A DNA stretch of 64,000 bases from Tautonia sociabilis. Its GTDB lineage: Bacteria; Planctomycetota; Planctomycetia; Isosphaerales; Isosphaeraceae. Under the pieces are notes generated by a model. The model had not been told where the DNA came from. It saw only the letters and a program-made list of their open reading frames with translations, and made no database searches. Made by a program: the position numbers and the translations under genes. Shown here in pieces: positions 1 through 9,189 of this stretch; the first letter of the stretch is position 1; each line of letters starts with the position of its first letter. The DNA lies in assembly GCF_003977685.1 (NCBI RefSeq), contig NZ_RYZH01000034.1, positions 1-64,000 on the forward strand, written 5' to 3'.

Positions 1-1
1 C

Positions 2-1255
2 CGAGATCACCTTGGCAAGGGGGGGGCCAACTACGTCTACCGGATCGAGGTGACGCCCGTCTCCCCGAAGTTGACGGTCAGCCCCCAGAACGAGAACCCT
101 CAGATCGGCGTCATCACCGCCCCGGTCCCCCGCGGGAACCGCGTCGCGCTGCTGCTCAACGCCTCCCGGGCCGACTTCGGAGGCGACCTCACCTTCGCCG
201 CCGACGGCCTGCCCCCGGGAGTCCAATTCGAAGCGGACACGATGACCGCCAACATCGCCCAGATGCCCGTCCTCTTCACCGCCGAGGCGGACGCCCCGCT
301 TTCCGGAACGCTCGCCTCGCTCGGCGGGACCCCGACCGACCCGAACCTCCAGGGGATCCCCTCGGAGCTCTCCCACACCGTCGAGCTGGTCCAGGGGCGC
401 AACAACATCCCGTTCTGGACCCGCACCGTCGACCGCCTGGCCGTGTCGGTGACCGAGGAGGCCCCCTTCTCGATCGAGGTCGTCGAGCCGAAGGTGCCGG
501 TGGTCCGGAACGGCTCGATGCAGTTGAAGGTGGTCGCCTCGAGGGCGGAGGGATTCACGGCCCCGATCGCGGTGTCTCTGCCCTGGAACCCTCCCGGAAT
601 CGGCTCGGCCGGAGGCGTCTCCATCCCCGAAGGGCAGAACGAGGCGCTGATCCCCATCAACGCCAGCGACAACGCCCCGCTCCAGACCTGGAAGATCGTC
701 GTCAACGGTTCCTCCACCGGCCCGACCGGCCCGGTGGTCGTCAGCTCGCAACTCGTGCCGCTGACGGTGGCCGAGAAGTTCCTCACGCTGGAATTCCAGC
801 GGGCCGCGGGAGAGCAGGGGACGGAGGTCCCCCTGCTCGTGAAGGTCAACACCCTGACCGAGTTCGAGGGGGAAGCCACCGTCACCCTGATCGGCCTGCC
901 GAACGGGGCGACCACCGAGGTCAAGACGATCACCAAGGACACGGAGGAGCTGATCTTCCCCATCGCGATCGCCGCTGAAACCCCGGAGGGGACGCACAAG
1001 AACCTGTTCTGCCAGGTCGTCGTCACCCAGCAGGGCGAGCCGATCCTGCACAACCTCGGGTCGACCGAGCTTCGGGTCGACAAGCCCCTCCCGAAGGAAG
1101 AACCCAAGGCCGAGGCCGAGGCCGCTCCCGCCGCCGCCCCCGAGGCGCCCCAGGAACAACCCAAGAAGCCGCTCAGCCGGCTGGAGCAGCTGCGGCTCGA
1201 GCAGGAGCAGCGGAACCAGGCCCGGGCCGGCGAGGCCCCCCAGGAGGGACCGTGA
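2..1255 (+). CDS. Secreted Ig-like/PPC-type protein, C-terminal part (5' end outside window)
   Basis: The frame is open from the first bases of the window (reading RDHLGKGGANYVYRIEVTPV before the first GTG at 50), so the gene begins upstream and only its last ~418 codons are seen. It consists of repeated beta-sandwich-like stretches rich in V, T, P and G. A charged, alanine/proline-rich tail (about the last 60 residues, ending in repeated E/Q/R) resembles a coiled or linker segment. No catalytic motif is visible. Proteins of this kind often stand before DUF1549/DUF1553 genes in planctomycetes, and that is the next gene here. An extracellular adhesive or structural role is an inference. Confidence 0.75.
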   Translation, partial: RDHLGKGGANYVYRIEVTPVSPKLTVSPQNENPQIGVITAPVPRGNRVALLLNASRADFGGDLTFAADGLPPGVQFEADTMTANIAQMPVLFTAEADAPLSGTLASLGGTPTDPNLQGIPSELSHTVELVQGRNNIPFWTRTVDRLAVSVTEEAPFSIEVVEPKVPVVRNGSMQLKVVASRAEGFTAPIAVSLPWNPPGIGSAGGVSIPEGQNEALIPINASDNAPLQTWKIVVNGSSTGPTGPVVVSSQLVPLTVAEKFLTLEFQRAAGEQGTEVPLLVKVNTLTEFEGEATVTLIGLPNGATTEVKTITKDTEELIFPIAIAAETPEGTHKNLFCQVVVTQQGEPILHNLGSTELRVDKPLPKEEPKAEAEAAPAAAPEAPQEQPKKPLSRLEQLRLEQEQRNQARAGEAPQEGP

Positions 1256-1359
1256 TGCGAGCGACCGCCTCTCGGCCAGAGGACGGAGACGCTCCGCCCC
1301 CCCGCTCTCGACCAACGGATCAGACACCGAACAACGCTGACGACGGCAGGAGATGCCTC

Positions 1360-3804
1360 ATGCCCGCCTCGTACCCAACCCGAGTGCTCGCCGCCGCCCT
1401 CGCCGCGACCGCCCTCGGCGGCTCGGCGAGGGCCGACGAGCCGGCCCTCGCCGACCTGCTCGCCTTCCCCCCCCAGATCAACCTGTCGACCGATCGCGAC
1501 CGCCAATCGATCGTCGTCCAGGCCATCTTCGCGGACGACACCACCCGAGACGTGACCGCCGAGGCCACCTTCACCCTGGCCGATCCGTCTCTCGTCCGCG
1601 TCGAGGGGGCCACCTACTTCCCGGCCGCCGACGGGACGACCGAGCTGACCATCTCCTTCGGCGGCCGATCGGTGACCGTGCCCGTCACCGTCAGCCGGGC
1701 CCAGGAGCACCCTGCCCTGAGCTACCGGCTCGACGTGATGCCCGTCTTCATGAAGGCCGGCTGCAACACCGGCAGTTGCCACGGCGCCGCTCGGGGCAAG
1801 GACGGGTTCCGCCTCTCCCTCTTCGGCTTCGACCCCGAGGGGGACTACCACCGGCTGCTCCGCGAGCTCCCCGGCCGTCGGATCAACCTCGCGGTGCCCG
1901 ACGCCTCGACCGTGCTGGAGAAGGGGGCGGGGCTGGTCCCTCACTCCGGCGGCCAGCGGTTCTCCACCGACGGCGAGCTGTATGCGACCGTCCGCGAGTG
2001 GATCGCCGCCGGCGCCCCGAACGATGACGTGAGCACGCTGCCCACGATCACCGCCGTCGAGCTCTACCCGAGAAGCGCCGTGCTCGACGGCAAGGGCTCG
2101 ACCCAGCAGTTGACGGTCCGCGCCGTCTACTCCGACGGTACCGACCGCGACGTGACCTCGCTGGCCGTCTTCCTGACGAACAACGAGACCTCGGCCGCCG
2201 TCGACGAGGCCGGCCTCGTCACCGCCGGCGAGCGCGGCGAGGCCTTCGTGATGGCCCGCTTCGAGACGTTCACCGTCGGCTCCCAGTTCCTCGTTCTGCC
2301 CAAGGGCCTGGAGTTCTCCTACCCCGAGGAGCCCGAGGCCAACTACATCGACACCCTCGTCGCCAACAAGCTCCGGAAGATTCGGATCGCGCCGTCGGGG
2401 CTCTGCTCGGACGAGGTCTTCCTGCGGCGTGCCTCCATCGACCTCGTCGGCCTGCTGCCAACCCCGGAGCAATACCACGCCTTCCTCGCCGACACCGACC
2501 CCAACAAGCGCGCGAAGCTCATCGACGAGCTGCTCTCCCGCAAGGAGTTCTCCGAGATCTGGGTCCAAAAGTGGGCCGAGCTGCTCCAGGTCCGGACGGT
2601 GCCGAACCGGATCGAATACAAGGGGATGTACCTCTATTACAACTGGCTCGTCGATCAGCTCGCCAACGACGTGCCAATGGACGAGATGACCCGAAGGCTC
2701 CTCTCGGCCAGCGGCGGCACCTTCCAGAACCCGGCGACGAACTTCTACCAGGGAACCGACGACAAGCTCCTGCTGGCCGAGAACGTCGCGCAGGTGTTCA
2801 TGGGCATGCGCATCCAGTGCGCCCAGTGCCACAACCACCCGTTCGACCGCTGGACGCAGGACGACTACTACGGCTTCGTCGCCTTCTTCGCCCAGATCGG
2901 CAAGAAGCAGGGAGACGACTACCGCGAGACGATCATCTTCAACTCCGGAGGAGGAGAGACCAAGCACCCGGTTGGCGGCCGCGTCATGCCGCCGAAGTTC
3001 CTGGGCGGCGAGGTGCCCGACGTCTCGGGGAAGGACCGCCGCCAGGTGCTGGCCGAGTGGCTCGCCTCTCCCCGGAACCCGTACTTCGCCACCAGCTTCG
3101 TCAACCGCGTCTGGGCCCACTTCTTCGGCATCGGCATCGTCGAGCCGGTCGACGACTTCCGGGTCTCCAATCCGGCCTCGAACCCCGAGCTGCTCGACGA
3201 GCTGGCCCGGCGCTTCACCGAGTCGGGCTATGACCTCAAGGCGCTGGTCCGGGACATCTGCAACAGCCGGACGTACCAGCGCGACACGGTGGCCAACGAG
3301 TCGAACGCCCACGACTCGGTCAACTTCGCCCGGGCGAACCTCCGCCGGATCAAGGCCGAGAACCTGCTGGATATCATCAGCCAGGTGACGGACACCAAAG
3401 ACAAGTTTCAAGGCCTGCCGCTGGGCGCCCGGGCCGTGCAGATCGCCGACGGCCGCTCCTCGAACTACTTCCTCACCACCTTCGGGCGCGCCACCCGGGA
3501 AACCGTCTGCTCCTGCGAGGTGAAGATGGAGCCCACCCTCTCCCAGTCGCTCCACCTGCTCAACGGCTCGACAACCAACGCCAAGATCCGCCAGAGCCCC
3601 GTGCTCAAGGCCCTATCGGAGAGCGAATCGCCGCCCGAGGAGCTGATCGCCGACCTCTACATCCGATGCCTCACCCGGCCCCCAACCGAGGAAGAAACCG
3701 CCCAGCTCCTCCCCCTCTTCGGCGAGGGCTCGAACCGGCAGCACGCCCTCGAAGACGTTGCCTGGGCCCTGCTCAACAGCCGGGAGTTTATCTTCAATCA
3801 CTGA
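1360..3804 (+). CDS. DUF1549/DUF1553 planctomycete cytochrome protein with Ig-like domains
   Basis: This is an 814-residue exported protein. The signal peptide spans about residues 1-26 (ends GGSARADEP). Ig-like (BID_2-like) segments lie near 40-125 and 225-320. C135-x4-C140-H141 (CNTGSCHG) is an atypical heme-like motif, and C487-x2-C490-H491 (QCAQCHNHPFD) is a canonical CxxCH within DUF1549 (about 340-545). DUF1553 occupies roughly 580-800. These families are known as planctomycete-specific cytochrome/dehydrogenase modules of unknown substrate. The start at 1360 was chosen because AGGAG lies 7 nt upstream and it begins the signal peptide. An in-frame ATG at 1255, also with a good AGGAGGG, would put 35 extra residues before the signal peptide. 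The preceding gene ends at 1255, so co-transcription is likely. Confidence 0.9.
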   Translation: MPASYPTRVLAAALAATALGGSARADEPALADLLAFPPQINLSTDRDRQSIVVQAIFADDTTRDVTAEATFTLADPSLVRVEGATYFPAADGTTELTISFGGRSVTVPVTVSRAQEHPALSYRLDVMPVFMKAGCNTGSCHGAARGKDGFRLSLFGFDPEGDYHRLLRELPGRRINLAVPDASTVLEKGAGLVPHSGGQRFSTDGELYATVREWIAAGAPNDDVSTLPTITAVELYPRSAVLDGKGSTQQLTVRAVYSDGTDRDVTSLAVFLTNNETSAAVDEAGLVTAGERGEAFVMARFETFTVGSQFLVLPKGLEFSYPEEPEANYIDTLVANKLRKIRIAPSGLCSDEVFLRRASIDLVGLLPTPEQYHAFLADTDPNKRAKLIDELLSRKEFSEIWVQKWAELLQVRTVPNRIEYKGMYLYYNWLVDQLANDVPMDEMTRRLLSASGGTFQNPATNFYQGTDDKLLLAENVAQVFMGMRIQCAQCHNHPFDRWTQDDYYGFVAFFAQIGKKQGDDYRETIIFNSGGGETKHPVGGRVMPPKFLGGEVPDVSGKDRRQVLAEWLASPRNPYFATSFVNRVWAHFFGIGIVEPVDDFRVSNPASNPELLDELARRFTESGYDLKALVRDICNSRTYQRDTVANESNAHDSVNFARANLRRIKAENLLDIISQVTDTKDKFQGLPLGARAVQIADGRSSNYFLTTFGRATRETVCSCEVKMEPTLSQSLHLLNGSTTNAKIRQSPVLKALSESESPPEELIADLYIRCLTRPPTEEETAQLLPLFGEGSNRQHALEDVAWALLNSREFIFNH

Positions 3805-3825
3805 CAAACTGATAATCTGATTGAA
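3793..3825. repeat. AT-rich inverted repeat over the stop codon
   Basis: Arms TTCAATCA (3793-3800) and TGATTGAA (3818-3825) are perfect 8-bp complements with a 17-nt loop. They start in the last codons of the DUF1549/1553 gene. This short AT-rich island in very GC-rich DNA is a candidate 3'-end or processing hairpin. No T-tract follows it. Confidence 0.4.
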
Positions 3826-3871
3826 ATCGGCCCCCTCGCTCCGCCCTCGGGCGGGGAGAGGGCCGGGGAGA

Positions 3872-3891
3872 AGGGGAGGCACGCCTCCCCT
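3872..3891. repeat. 9-bp perfect inverted repeat in a GC-rich spacer
   Basis: AGGGGAGGC and GCCTCCCCT flank a 2-nt centre. It lies in the 199-bp spacer between two cytochrome-type genes. The spacer also holds CCGCC-CTCG-GGCGG at 3841-3854 and many GAGGGG/CCCCTC words, a composition typical of dispersed intergenic repeats. Whether it is repeated elsewhere in the genome cannot be seen here. Confidence 0.35.
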
Positions 3892-4003
3892 CCCACCCTC
3901 CCGCCGCTCGCCACCGCGTCGAGGCCCCTCTCCAAGCCCCAGCCAGGGGAGGGGGGAATTCCGCCCGATCCCCCGACCTGCTTCCGCACCGAGGTCCCCG
4001 CCG

Positions 4004-6172
4004 ATGCGACCGCTTCCCCCGACCGCGGCCCTGGCCCTGCTGATCGGCCCGACGGCCGTGCTGCCGGCGGCCGAGGACGCCAAGCTTACCTTCAACGACA
4101 ACGCGTCCAAGATCTTTCAGGCCCGCTGCAACTCCTGCCACAACGCCGACAAGACCTCCGGCGGCCTGAACCTGACGACCTACGCCACCATGATGGAGGG
4201 CGGCGGCTCCGGCTCCGCCATCGAGCCGGGAGACCCGGACAACTCCTGGCTGTTCCTCCTGGTCTCGCACCAGGAGACGCCGCACATGCCGCCCGACTCC
4301 CCCCGGATCCCCGACGAGGAGCTGGAGACGCTGCGGGCCTGGATCGAGGCCGGCGCCCCCGAATCGGCCGGCAGCGTCGTCAATGTGCCGAAGAAGCCGA
4401 AGATGGAGTTCACGCTCGATCCCTCGGCCATCGGCAAGCCAAGCGGCGAGCCGGCCATGCCGATCGGCGTCTCCACTGAGCCCGTCCTCATCACCGAGCG
4501 TCCCGGGGCCATCCTCGCCCTGGCCGCCAGCCCGTGGGCCCCGCTGGTCGCCATCGGCCAGCACCGGCAGGTGCTGCTCTACGACACCCAGGGCCAGCAC
4601 CTCGTCGGCGTGTTCCCCTTCCCCGAAGGGGATGTCCACGTCCTGAAGTTCACCCGAGACGGCGATCTGCTGCTGGCCGGAGGAGGGCGCGGGGGCCAGT
4701 CGGGCCGCGTGGTCGTCTGGGACGTGAAGACCGGCGAGCGGGTCATCGAGGCCGGGCAGGAGTATGACCTCGTCCTCGCCGCCGACCTCAGCCCCGACCG
4801 TTCCCTGATCGCCCTCGGCGGCCCGAGCAAGGTCCTCCGCGTCTACAGCACCGCCGACAACTCCCTCGTGTATGAGCAGAAGAAGCACACCGATTGGGTC
4901 ACCGCCTGCGCCTTCAGCCCCGACGGCGTGCTCCTGGCCTCCGGCGACCGCAACGGCGGCACCCTCGTCTGGGAGGCCCGCACCGGCCGAGAGTTCTACG
5001 TCCTCGGCGGCCACGGCGCCATGGTCACCGGCATGGACTGGCGGCTCGACTCGAACGTCCTCGCCTCATCCTCCGAGGATTCCTCGGTCAAGACCTGGGA
5101 CATGTTCACCGGCAACCAGATCAAGAGCTGGAACGCGCACGGCGGCGGCACCACCAGCGTCCGGTTCGCCAAGGACGGCCGGCTCGTCACCAGCGGCCGG
5201 GACCGCTCGGCCAAGCTCTGGTCCCAGGACGGCAAGGAACTGAAGGCCTTCGGCGGCTTCAATGATCTCGCCCTCCAGGCCGCCATCGGCCACGACGACG
5301 CGACGGTGATCGCCGGCACGTTCGACGGCGTCGTCCGCCTGTTCCACGCCGAGGACGCGACTCCGCTGGGAGACCTCCGCGCCAATCCCCTGTCGGTCGC
5401 GGCCCGGCTGGAACAGCTCCGCCCCGAATACCAGGCCGCCCAGGCCAGGGCCGAGGCCGCGATCGCCGAACTCGAGCCGCTCCGCCAGGCCGCCGCCTCC
5501 GCCGCCGAGCAACTGGCCGCCGCGGAGGCCCGACTCCAGGCCGCCGAGGGAGCCTCGGCGCAGGCGGCCGACGCCGCCAGGCTGGCCGAGGCCGCCGCCG
5601 GCGCCGCCGACCAGGAATTCCAGGCCGCCCTCGCCGCCTTCCGACAGACCGCCGAGGCCGATGCCCAGACCCTTGACGCCCTCGCCGCCGCCGCTCAGGC
5701 CGCCTCCGAATCGGCCGCCGCCAGCCGATCGCTCGCCGAACAGTCCGCGTCCTCGCCGGCCGACCCCGAGACCCAGCAGGCCGTCGAGCAGGCCCTCGCC
5801 GATCGGTCGGCCGCGACTCAGGCCGTCGTCCCCGCCCTGGCCGAGGTCATCGCCTCGGCCAAGGCCCTCCAGGCCGCCCAGGCCCCGCTGGCCCAGGCCT
5901 CGACGAAGAAGCGGCAGGCCGACGCCGCCCTCGCCGCCGCCCGGGACGCCGCCAAGGCCGCATCGGACGCGGTCGGCCCGCTCAAGGCCGCCTTCGATCA
6001 GGCCGCCGCCGCCAAGGCCGAGGCTGACGCCGCCCTCGCCGCCAAGGCTCCCGCCGCCGAGGCCCTCGCCGCCGCCGCCCAGTCGCTTCGGAACCGGCTC
6101 GACGCGCTCACGGCCGAGCTCGACGCCGCCGAACCCCAGCCAACCGCGGCCGCGGCGAACCGGGAAGAATAA
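4004..6172 (+). CDS. PSCyt1-type cytochrome fused to WD40 repeats and an alanine-rich coiled coil
   Basis: This 722-residue exported protein has a signal peptide at about 1-23 (ends VLPAAEDA). A planctomycete cytochrome C domain carries C42-NS-C45-H46 (RCNSCHNADKTSGGL) and the downstream MPPDSP motif usual for the family. A WD40 propeller follows at about 165-460 (repeated DG.LLASG / V.VWD / S.D.SVKTWD units). From about 470 to the end the chain is extremely rich in Ala, Glu and Gln with few prolines, a predicted long coiled coil. The start ATG at 4004 begins the signal peptide; the frame is open upstream but low-complexity. A surface electron-transfer or scaffolding role is inferred from the domains only. 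It probably belongs with the preceding cytochrome gene. Confidence 0.88.
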   Translation: MRPLPPTAALALLIGPTAVLPAAEDAKLTFNDNASKIFQARCNSCHNADKTSGGLNLTTYATMMEGGGSGSAIEPGDPDNSWLFLLVSHQETPHMPPDSPRIPDEELETLRAWIEAGAPESAGSVVNVPKKPKMEFTLDPSAIGKPSGEPAMPIGVSTEPVLITERPGAILALAASPWAPLVAIGQHRQVLLYDTQGQHLVGVFPFPEGDVHVLKFTRDGDLLLAGGGRGGQSGRVVVWDVKTGERVIEAGQEYDLVLAADLSPDRSLIALGGPSKVLRVYSTADNSLVYEQKKHTDWVTACAFSPDGVLLASGDRNGGTLVWEARTGREFYVLGGHGAMVTGMDWRLDSNVLASSSEDSSVKTWDMFTGNQIKSWNAHGGGTTSVRFAKDGRLVTSGRDRSAKLWSQDGKELKAFGGFNDLALQAAIGHDDATVIAGTFDGVVRLFHAEDATPLGDLRANPLSVAARLEQLRPEYQAAQARAEAAIAELEPLRQAAASAAEQLAAAEARLQAAEGASAQAADAARLAEAAAGAADQEFQAALAAFRQTAEADAQTLDALAAAAQAASESAAASRSLAEQSASSPADPETQQAVEQALADRSAATQAVVPALAEVIASAKALQAAQAPLAQASTKKRQADAALAAARDAAKAASDAVGPLKAAFDQAAAAKAEADAALAAKAPAAEALAAAAQSLRNRLDALTAELDAAEPQPTAAAANREE

Positions 6173-6179
6173 TCCCCTC

Positions 6180-6209
6180 GGCCCCGCCCGCCTCGAATCG
6201 GGCGGGGCC
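6180..6209. terminator. Convergent-gene hairpin, probable bidirectional terminator
   Basis: GGCCCCGCCCG (6180-6190) and CGGGCGGGGCC (6199-6209) form a perfect 11-bp stem with an 8-nt loop. It lies 7 nt after the stop of the plus-strand gene and 75 nt from the stop of the minus-strand gene. There is no T-run, so the call rests on stem strength and convergent position. Confidence 0.6.
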
Positions 6210-6284
6210 CCCCTCCCATCCCCCGTCGGCTGGCCGCGATGCCCCCCTCGGGGCGGAGCGGACCGAGAGGAGACGAGAGAGGCC

Positions 6285-8042
6285 TCAGGGCCCCTCGGCC
6301 TCGGAGAGCAGCAAGCCCAGCCGCTGCCGGGCAAGCGTCCCGTCCTCGCTGAGGCTCGACGAGACGTAGGCGCCTCGAAACAAGGAGATTAGGTCGAGCA
6401 GCCGGTCGAGGTCCTCGTCCTCCGTCGGGACATCGAGCAGCGTCCCCAGCTCGGCTCGGCGCTCGGTGGCGATGCGAACGACCGCCCCAAGGTCGAGATA
6501 GGCGAAGGTCGAGGCGTCCGGGAAGTACCGTTCCCGGGCATCGAGGACGGCCGGGCGAGGCCCCTTCCCGGATCGCTCGGCGCCGCCTCCGGCCAGCACC
6601 TCGGCCACGGCGTCGGCGTCGGTGCCAACCACGATCATCCCCCGGCCAACGGCGAAGGCGAACCGGGTCGACCCCGGCCCTTCTCCCGAAACCAGGGCCG
6701 TGACCCTCGTGCCGTCTCCCCTCCCAATCGAGAGGCGGAGGGGACCGTCCCGCTCCTCGTCCAGCGAGACGAAGGCCAGCAACGTCCGCAAGGCATTGTC
6801 GATCGCCTCGGCCGCCGCCGGATCGCCGATCGAGGCCACGAGAACGGCCGGCGCCGCCTTCAGCGGGAGTTCCCGAGCAGGGGTGTCGACCCACCCGACC
6901 AGCCCCGGACCGATCGCGGGTAGGATCGCGCTCCTCGGCTCAAGTCCCAGGAGCAGGCCCCTGGCCAGTTCGTTGATCGTCTCGAGGCGGGGGCGTCCCG
7001 ACTCGGGGACCGAGGCGACGATCAGATCATGCAGGGCCGGGCAGTCGACATGTCCGCTCGCGGCAAGAAGGGCCGACCCTGGAATCAGGCCCAGCAGCGC
7101 CGAGGGGTCCCCTCGCCGAGCGGCCCAGGATCGGATCGGGTCGGGCAGGAGGTCGGGATCGAGGACCTCGACGACGTGGAGGATCGGCCCGTCTCTCCAC
7201 TCGAGGGCCAGGCCGATCGCCTCGACCGCCCGGATCGACTCGGCGATCGGTCCGGGAAGGTCCTCCAGGGCGGGGGCGTCCGGGTCGGTCGCGGCCATCC
7301 GGCCGATGAGCCCGGGGTCGATGAACAGCCGGGCGATCGCCCCGGCCGGCGAGGCCGATCGGATCCGGGCCCGAGCGAGCCGGTCGCCCCAGGCCGAGAG
7401 GTCCGGATCGGAGGCGCGATCGATCACCTCCCGGAGCAACCGCTCCGCGTTGGTCCAGACGAACGTCCCGTCATCGAGCAGGACGTAGGCCTCCTCGGGC
7501 CGGCCGTCCTGGAAGACTCTCACAGCATACGAGACGCCGCCATGCTCCCGGCGATCGACCCGGATCAGGTTCCCCGAGGCGCGTTCGGCCCCGTTCGCCG
7601 CGGCGATGAAGGCCTGGAGCAGCTCGCGGTCGGTCACGGCGGATTGGAGGATCCCCCTCGCGTCGTCGGGGGGAGCCCCGTCCGGGAGATGGAGCGAAAG
7701 AACCACCGCCTCGCCGGCTAGGCCGTCAGCGATCTCCAGCAGCGGCGCCCCGAGCGCCGTCTCGATGTCGCGCCGAGCCCGACGCAGCGACTTCCCTTCC
7801 TCCGAGTCGAGCCAGTCGCGCACGACGCGAGAGTCGGCCAGACGGGCGCCCATTGGGGAGTCGATCAGGGCCCGCAGCCAATCGCCCAGATCCCGGATCT
7901 CCAGGACCAGGGAGGCGTCGGGAGGCACCCGGTCGAGCAGGAGATCGATCGCCTCGCGGTCGGGGGGGCGATTCCCCCCGAGGCCGCAGAGCACGGCGAT
8001 CACCACGGGAAGGAACCGGGAACAGCGGTGACTCGGACTCAT
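6285..8042 (-). CDS. Secreted hypothetical protein (DUF3352-like layout)
   Basis: A 585-residue protein with an N-terminal hydrophobic export segment (about residues 9-24, FLPVVIAVLCGLGG). It opens with a stretch about bounded residuals (VPPDASLVLEIRDL) and has alternating alpha/beta segments throughout. No catalytic motif was recognised. The overall layout, with repeated low-identity halves and FAFAVGRGMIVVGTDADAV near 470, resembles DUF3352-type proteins, but this is a weak similarity judged by eye. ATG at 8042 is preceded by CGGAG 9 nt upstream. It follows the anti-sigma gene by 49 nt on the same strand, so it may be a co-transcribed target of, or partner in, the sigma/anti-sigma pathway (inference). 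Confidence 0.75.
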   Translation of the reverse strand: MSPSHRCSRFLPVVIAVLCGLGGNRPPDREAIDLLLDRVPPDASLVLEIRDLGDWLRALIDSPMGARLADSRVVRDWLDSEEGKSLRRARRDIETALGAPLLEIADGLAGEAVVLSLHLPDGAPPDDARGILQSAVTDRELLQAFIAAANGAERASGNLIRVDRREHGGVSYAVRVFQDGRPEEAYVLLDDGTFVWTNAERLLREVIDRASDPDLSAWGDRLARARIRSASPAGAIARLFIDPGLIGRMAATDPDAPALEDLPGPIAESIRAVEAIGLALEWRDGPILHVVEVLDPDLLPDPIRSWAARRGDPSALLGLIPGSALLAASGHVDCPALHDLIVASVPESGRPRLETINELARGLLLGLEPRSAILPAIGPGLVGWVDTPARELPLKAAPAVLVASIGDPAAAEAIDNALRTLLAFVSLDEERDGPLRLSIGRGDGTRVTALVSGEGPGSTRFAFAVGRGMIVVGTDADAVAEVLAGGGAERSGKGPRPAVLDARERYFPDASTFAYLDLGAVVRIATERRAELGTLLDVPTEDEDLDRLLDLISLFRGAYVSSSLSEDGTLARQRLGLLLSEAEGP

Positions 8043-8091
8043 CAGGACGATCTCCGACCCGGTTGCTGTCGGGCGATTCCGAGGAAGGGAG

Positions 8092-8823
8092 TCAGGCGCC
8101 CCGATCGTCGGGGGGCGGCTCGTCGGCCCGGGGAAGGTTGGGGAGGAGGAAGCCGAAGGCGCTTCGGGTCGGCCGGGAGAGCGGCCGGACGCCCGCCTCC
8201 AGGCCGTCGCCGATCAGCTTGACCACCCGATCGGCCGCGCTTCCCGGCACGATCGGATTCGGCGGGACGACCGGATCATCGGGCGGGACCTCGGAGGAGG
8301 TCGCCGAGCCGAACACGTCCCGGCCGATGCGGGTGGCCGGCTCGGACGTCTTCAGGGCGAGCGCCACGGTCGCCTCCGCCGCCTCGGCGACGGCTTCCGT
8401 GAGCGGCCGGGGGGCCTCCGGGAGCGACGGGGCGTCCTGGACGATCGCGGTCTCGCCGCGCTTCCCCTCGGGCCGCAAGGCCCAGAGCCCGGCCAGCACG
8501 CCCAGCAGGACGACCGCGGCGACCGCCGCCGATCGGAGGATCGGCAGGCGACCCCGGAGCACCAGCCGCGACGGCTCGGGATCGCGATGAACCTCCGAGA
8601 GGATCCGCCCCGGAAGCGAGGCGGCGGGGACCAGGGAGGGCTCGAGCGCGGCGATCGCCTGGGCCAGCGCCGCGTACCCGGCCGACCGCGATCGGCAGCG
8701 GGGGCAGCGCGCGAGGTGGGCCTCCAGCTCCGGGGGGAACCCCTCGACCTCGGGGACCGGGCTCCCGGCCCGGACCGAGTCGAGCCGACGATCCCAGGCA
8801 CGGTCAAGCTCGCGGCACGACAT
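8092..8823 (-). CDS. Membrane-anchored zinc-finger anti-sigma factor
   Basis: A 243-residue protein. HLARCPRC near residues 37-44 is the H-x3-C-x2-C zinc-binding signature of ZAS anti-sigma domains, followed by an amphipathic helix (AALAQAIAALE). A single transmembrane segment lies at about 92-112 (AAVAAVVLLGVLAGLWAL). The C-terminal half is Pro/Asp/Ala-rich and presumably extracytoplasmic. It would bind the ECF sigma factor encoded upstream and release it on an envelope signal. ATG at 8823 was chosen because GGAGGG lies 8 nt upstream and the zinc motif then sits at the usual distance from the N terminus. The frame is open further upstream but codes low-complexity Arg/Ser-rich sequence. Confidence 0.85.
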   Translation of the reverse strand: MSCRELDRAWDRRLDSVRAGSPVPEVEGFPPELEAHLARCPRCRSRSAGYAALAQAIAALEPSLVPAASLPGRILSEVHRDPEPSRLVLRGRLPILRSAAVAAVVLLGVLAGLWALRPEGKRGETAIVQDAPSLPEAPRPLTEAVAEAAEATVALALKTSEPATRIGRDVFGSATSSEVPPDDPVVPPNPIVPGSAADRVVKLIGDGLEAGVRPLSRPTRSAFGFLLPNLPRADEPPPDDRGA

Positions 8824-9189
8824 CGATCGACCCTCCGGCCGGGAGACTCGACGCCCCCGGCGCGTCCTGGCCCGCCGTCCTGCGCCGGCAGGGGAGGTCG
8901 CCCGGGTCGCGGTCCCTCGGAACGTGCGATGGTTTCTCGAAGCAGAAGGGCCCGAGGTCGCTCCCCAAGTCGGGCCGGACGGAGGGCGGCTTGGGCTCCT
9001 TCGAGCTCGTCCGATCGACCGCGACCGACCCCAGGAGAGCCGCCCGGCCGATCCTCCCGAGAGCCTGGCCGCGATCATCCTCGGCGGCCTGGCCGACGGG
9101 ATGCCTGCTGCTCGATGCTCGCCAGGAGGAGACGTCGGGGTTCACGGGTCGATTCGCCCTCGGGGACGGCGTCGGTTCGGGGAGCGGGG
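8824..9189. other. 366-bp spacer between sigma and anti-sigma genes
   Basis: No gene, RNA or clear hairpin-plus-T terminator is supported here. Open frames exist on both strands but code only Arg/Ser/Gly-rich sequence without recognisable motifs or Shine-Dalgarno sites. The spacer is unusually long for a sigma/anti-sigma pair. Confidence 0.5.

Noticed and set aside
100-3555. A 1151-codon open frame on the minus strand
   Set aside because: It runs antisense to genes with clear domains and codes low-complexity Gly/Val/Arg/Leu-rich sequence, a typical antisense frame of GC-rich codon usage. The same holds for the long antisense frames at 41406-46238 and 30862-34164.
3826-4003. Coding continuation upstream of the cytochrome-WD40 gene
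   Set aside because: The sequence is composed of GC-rich direct and inverted words without protein-like composition; the signal peptide begins at 4004.
8804-9145. A 113-codon open frame in the sigma/anti-sigma spacer
   Set aside because: No ribosome site, low-complexity composition, and it overlaps the start of the anti-sigma gene.
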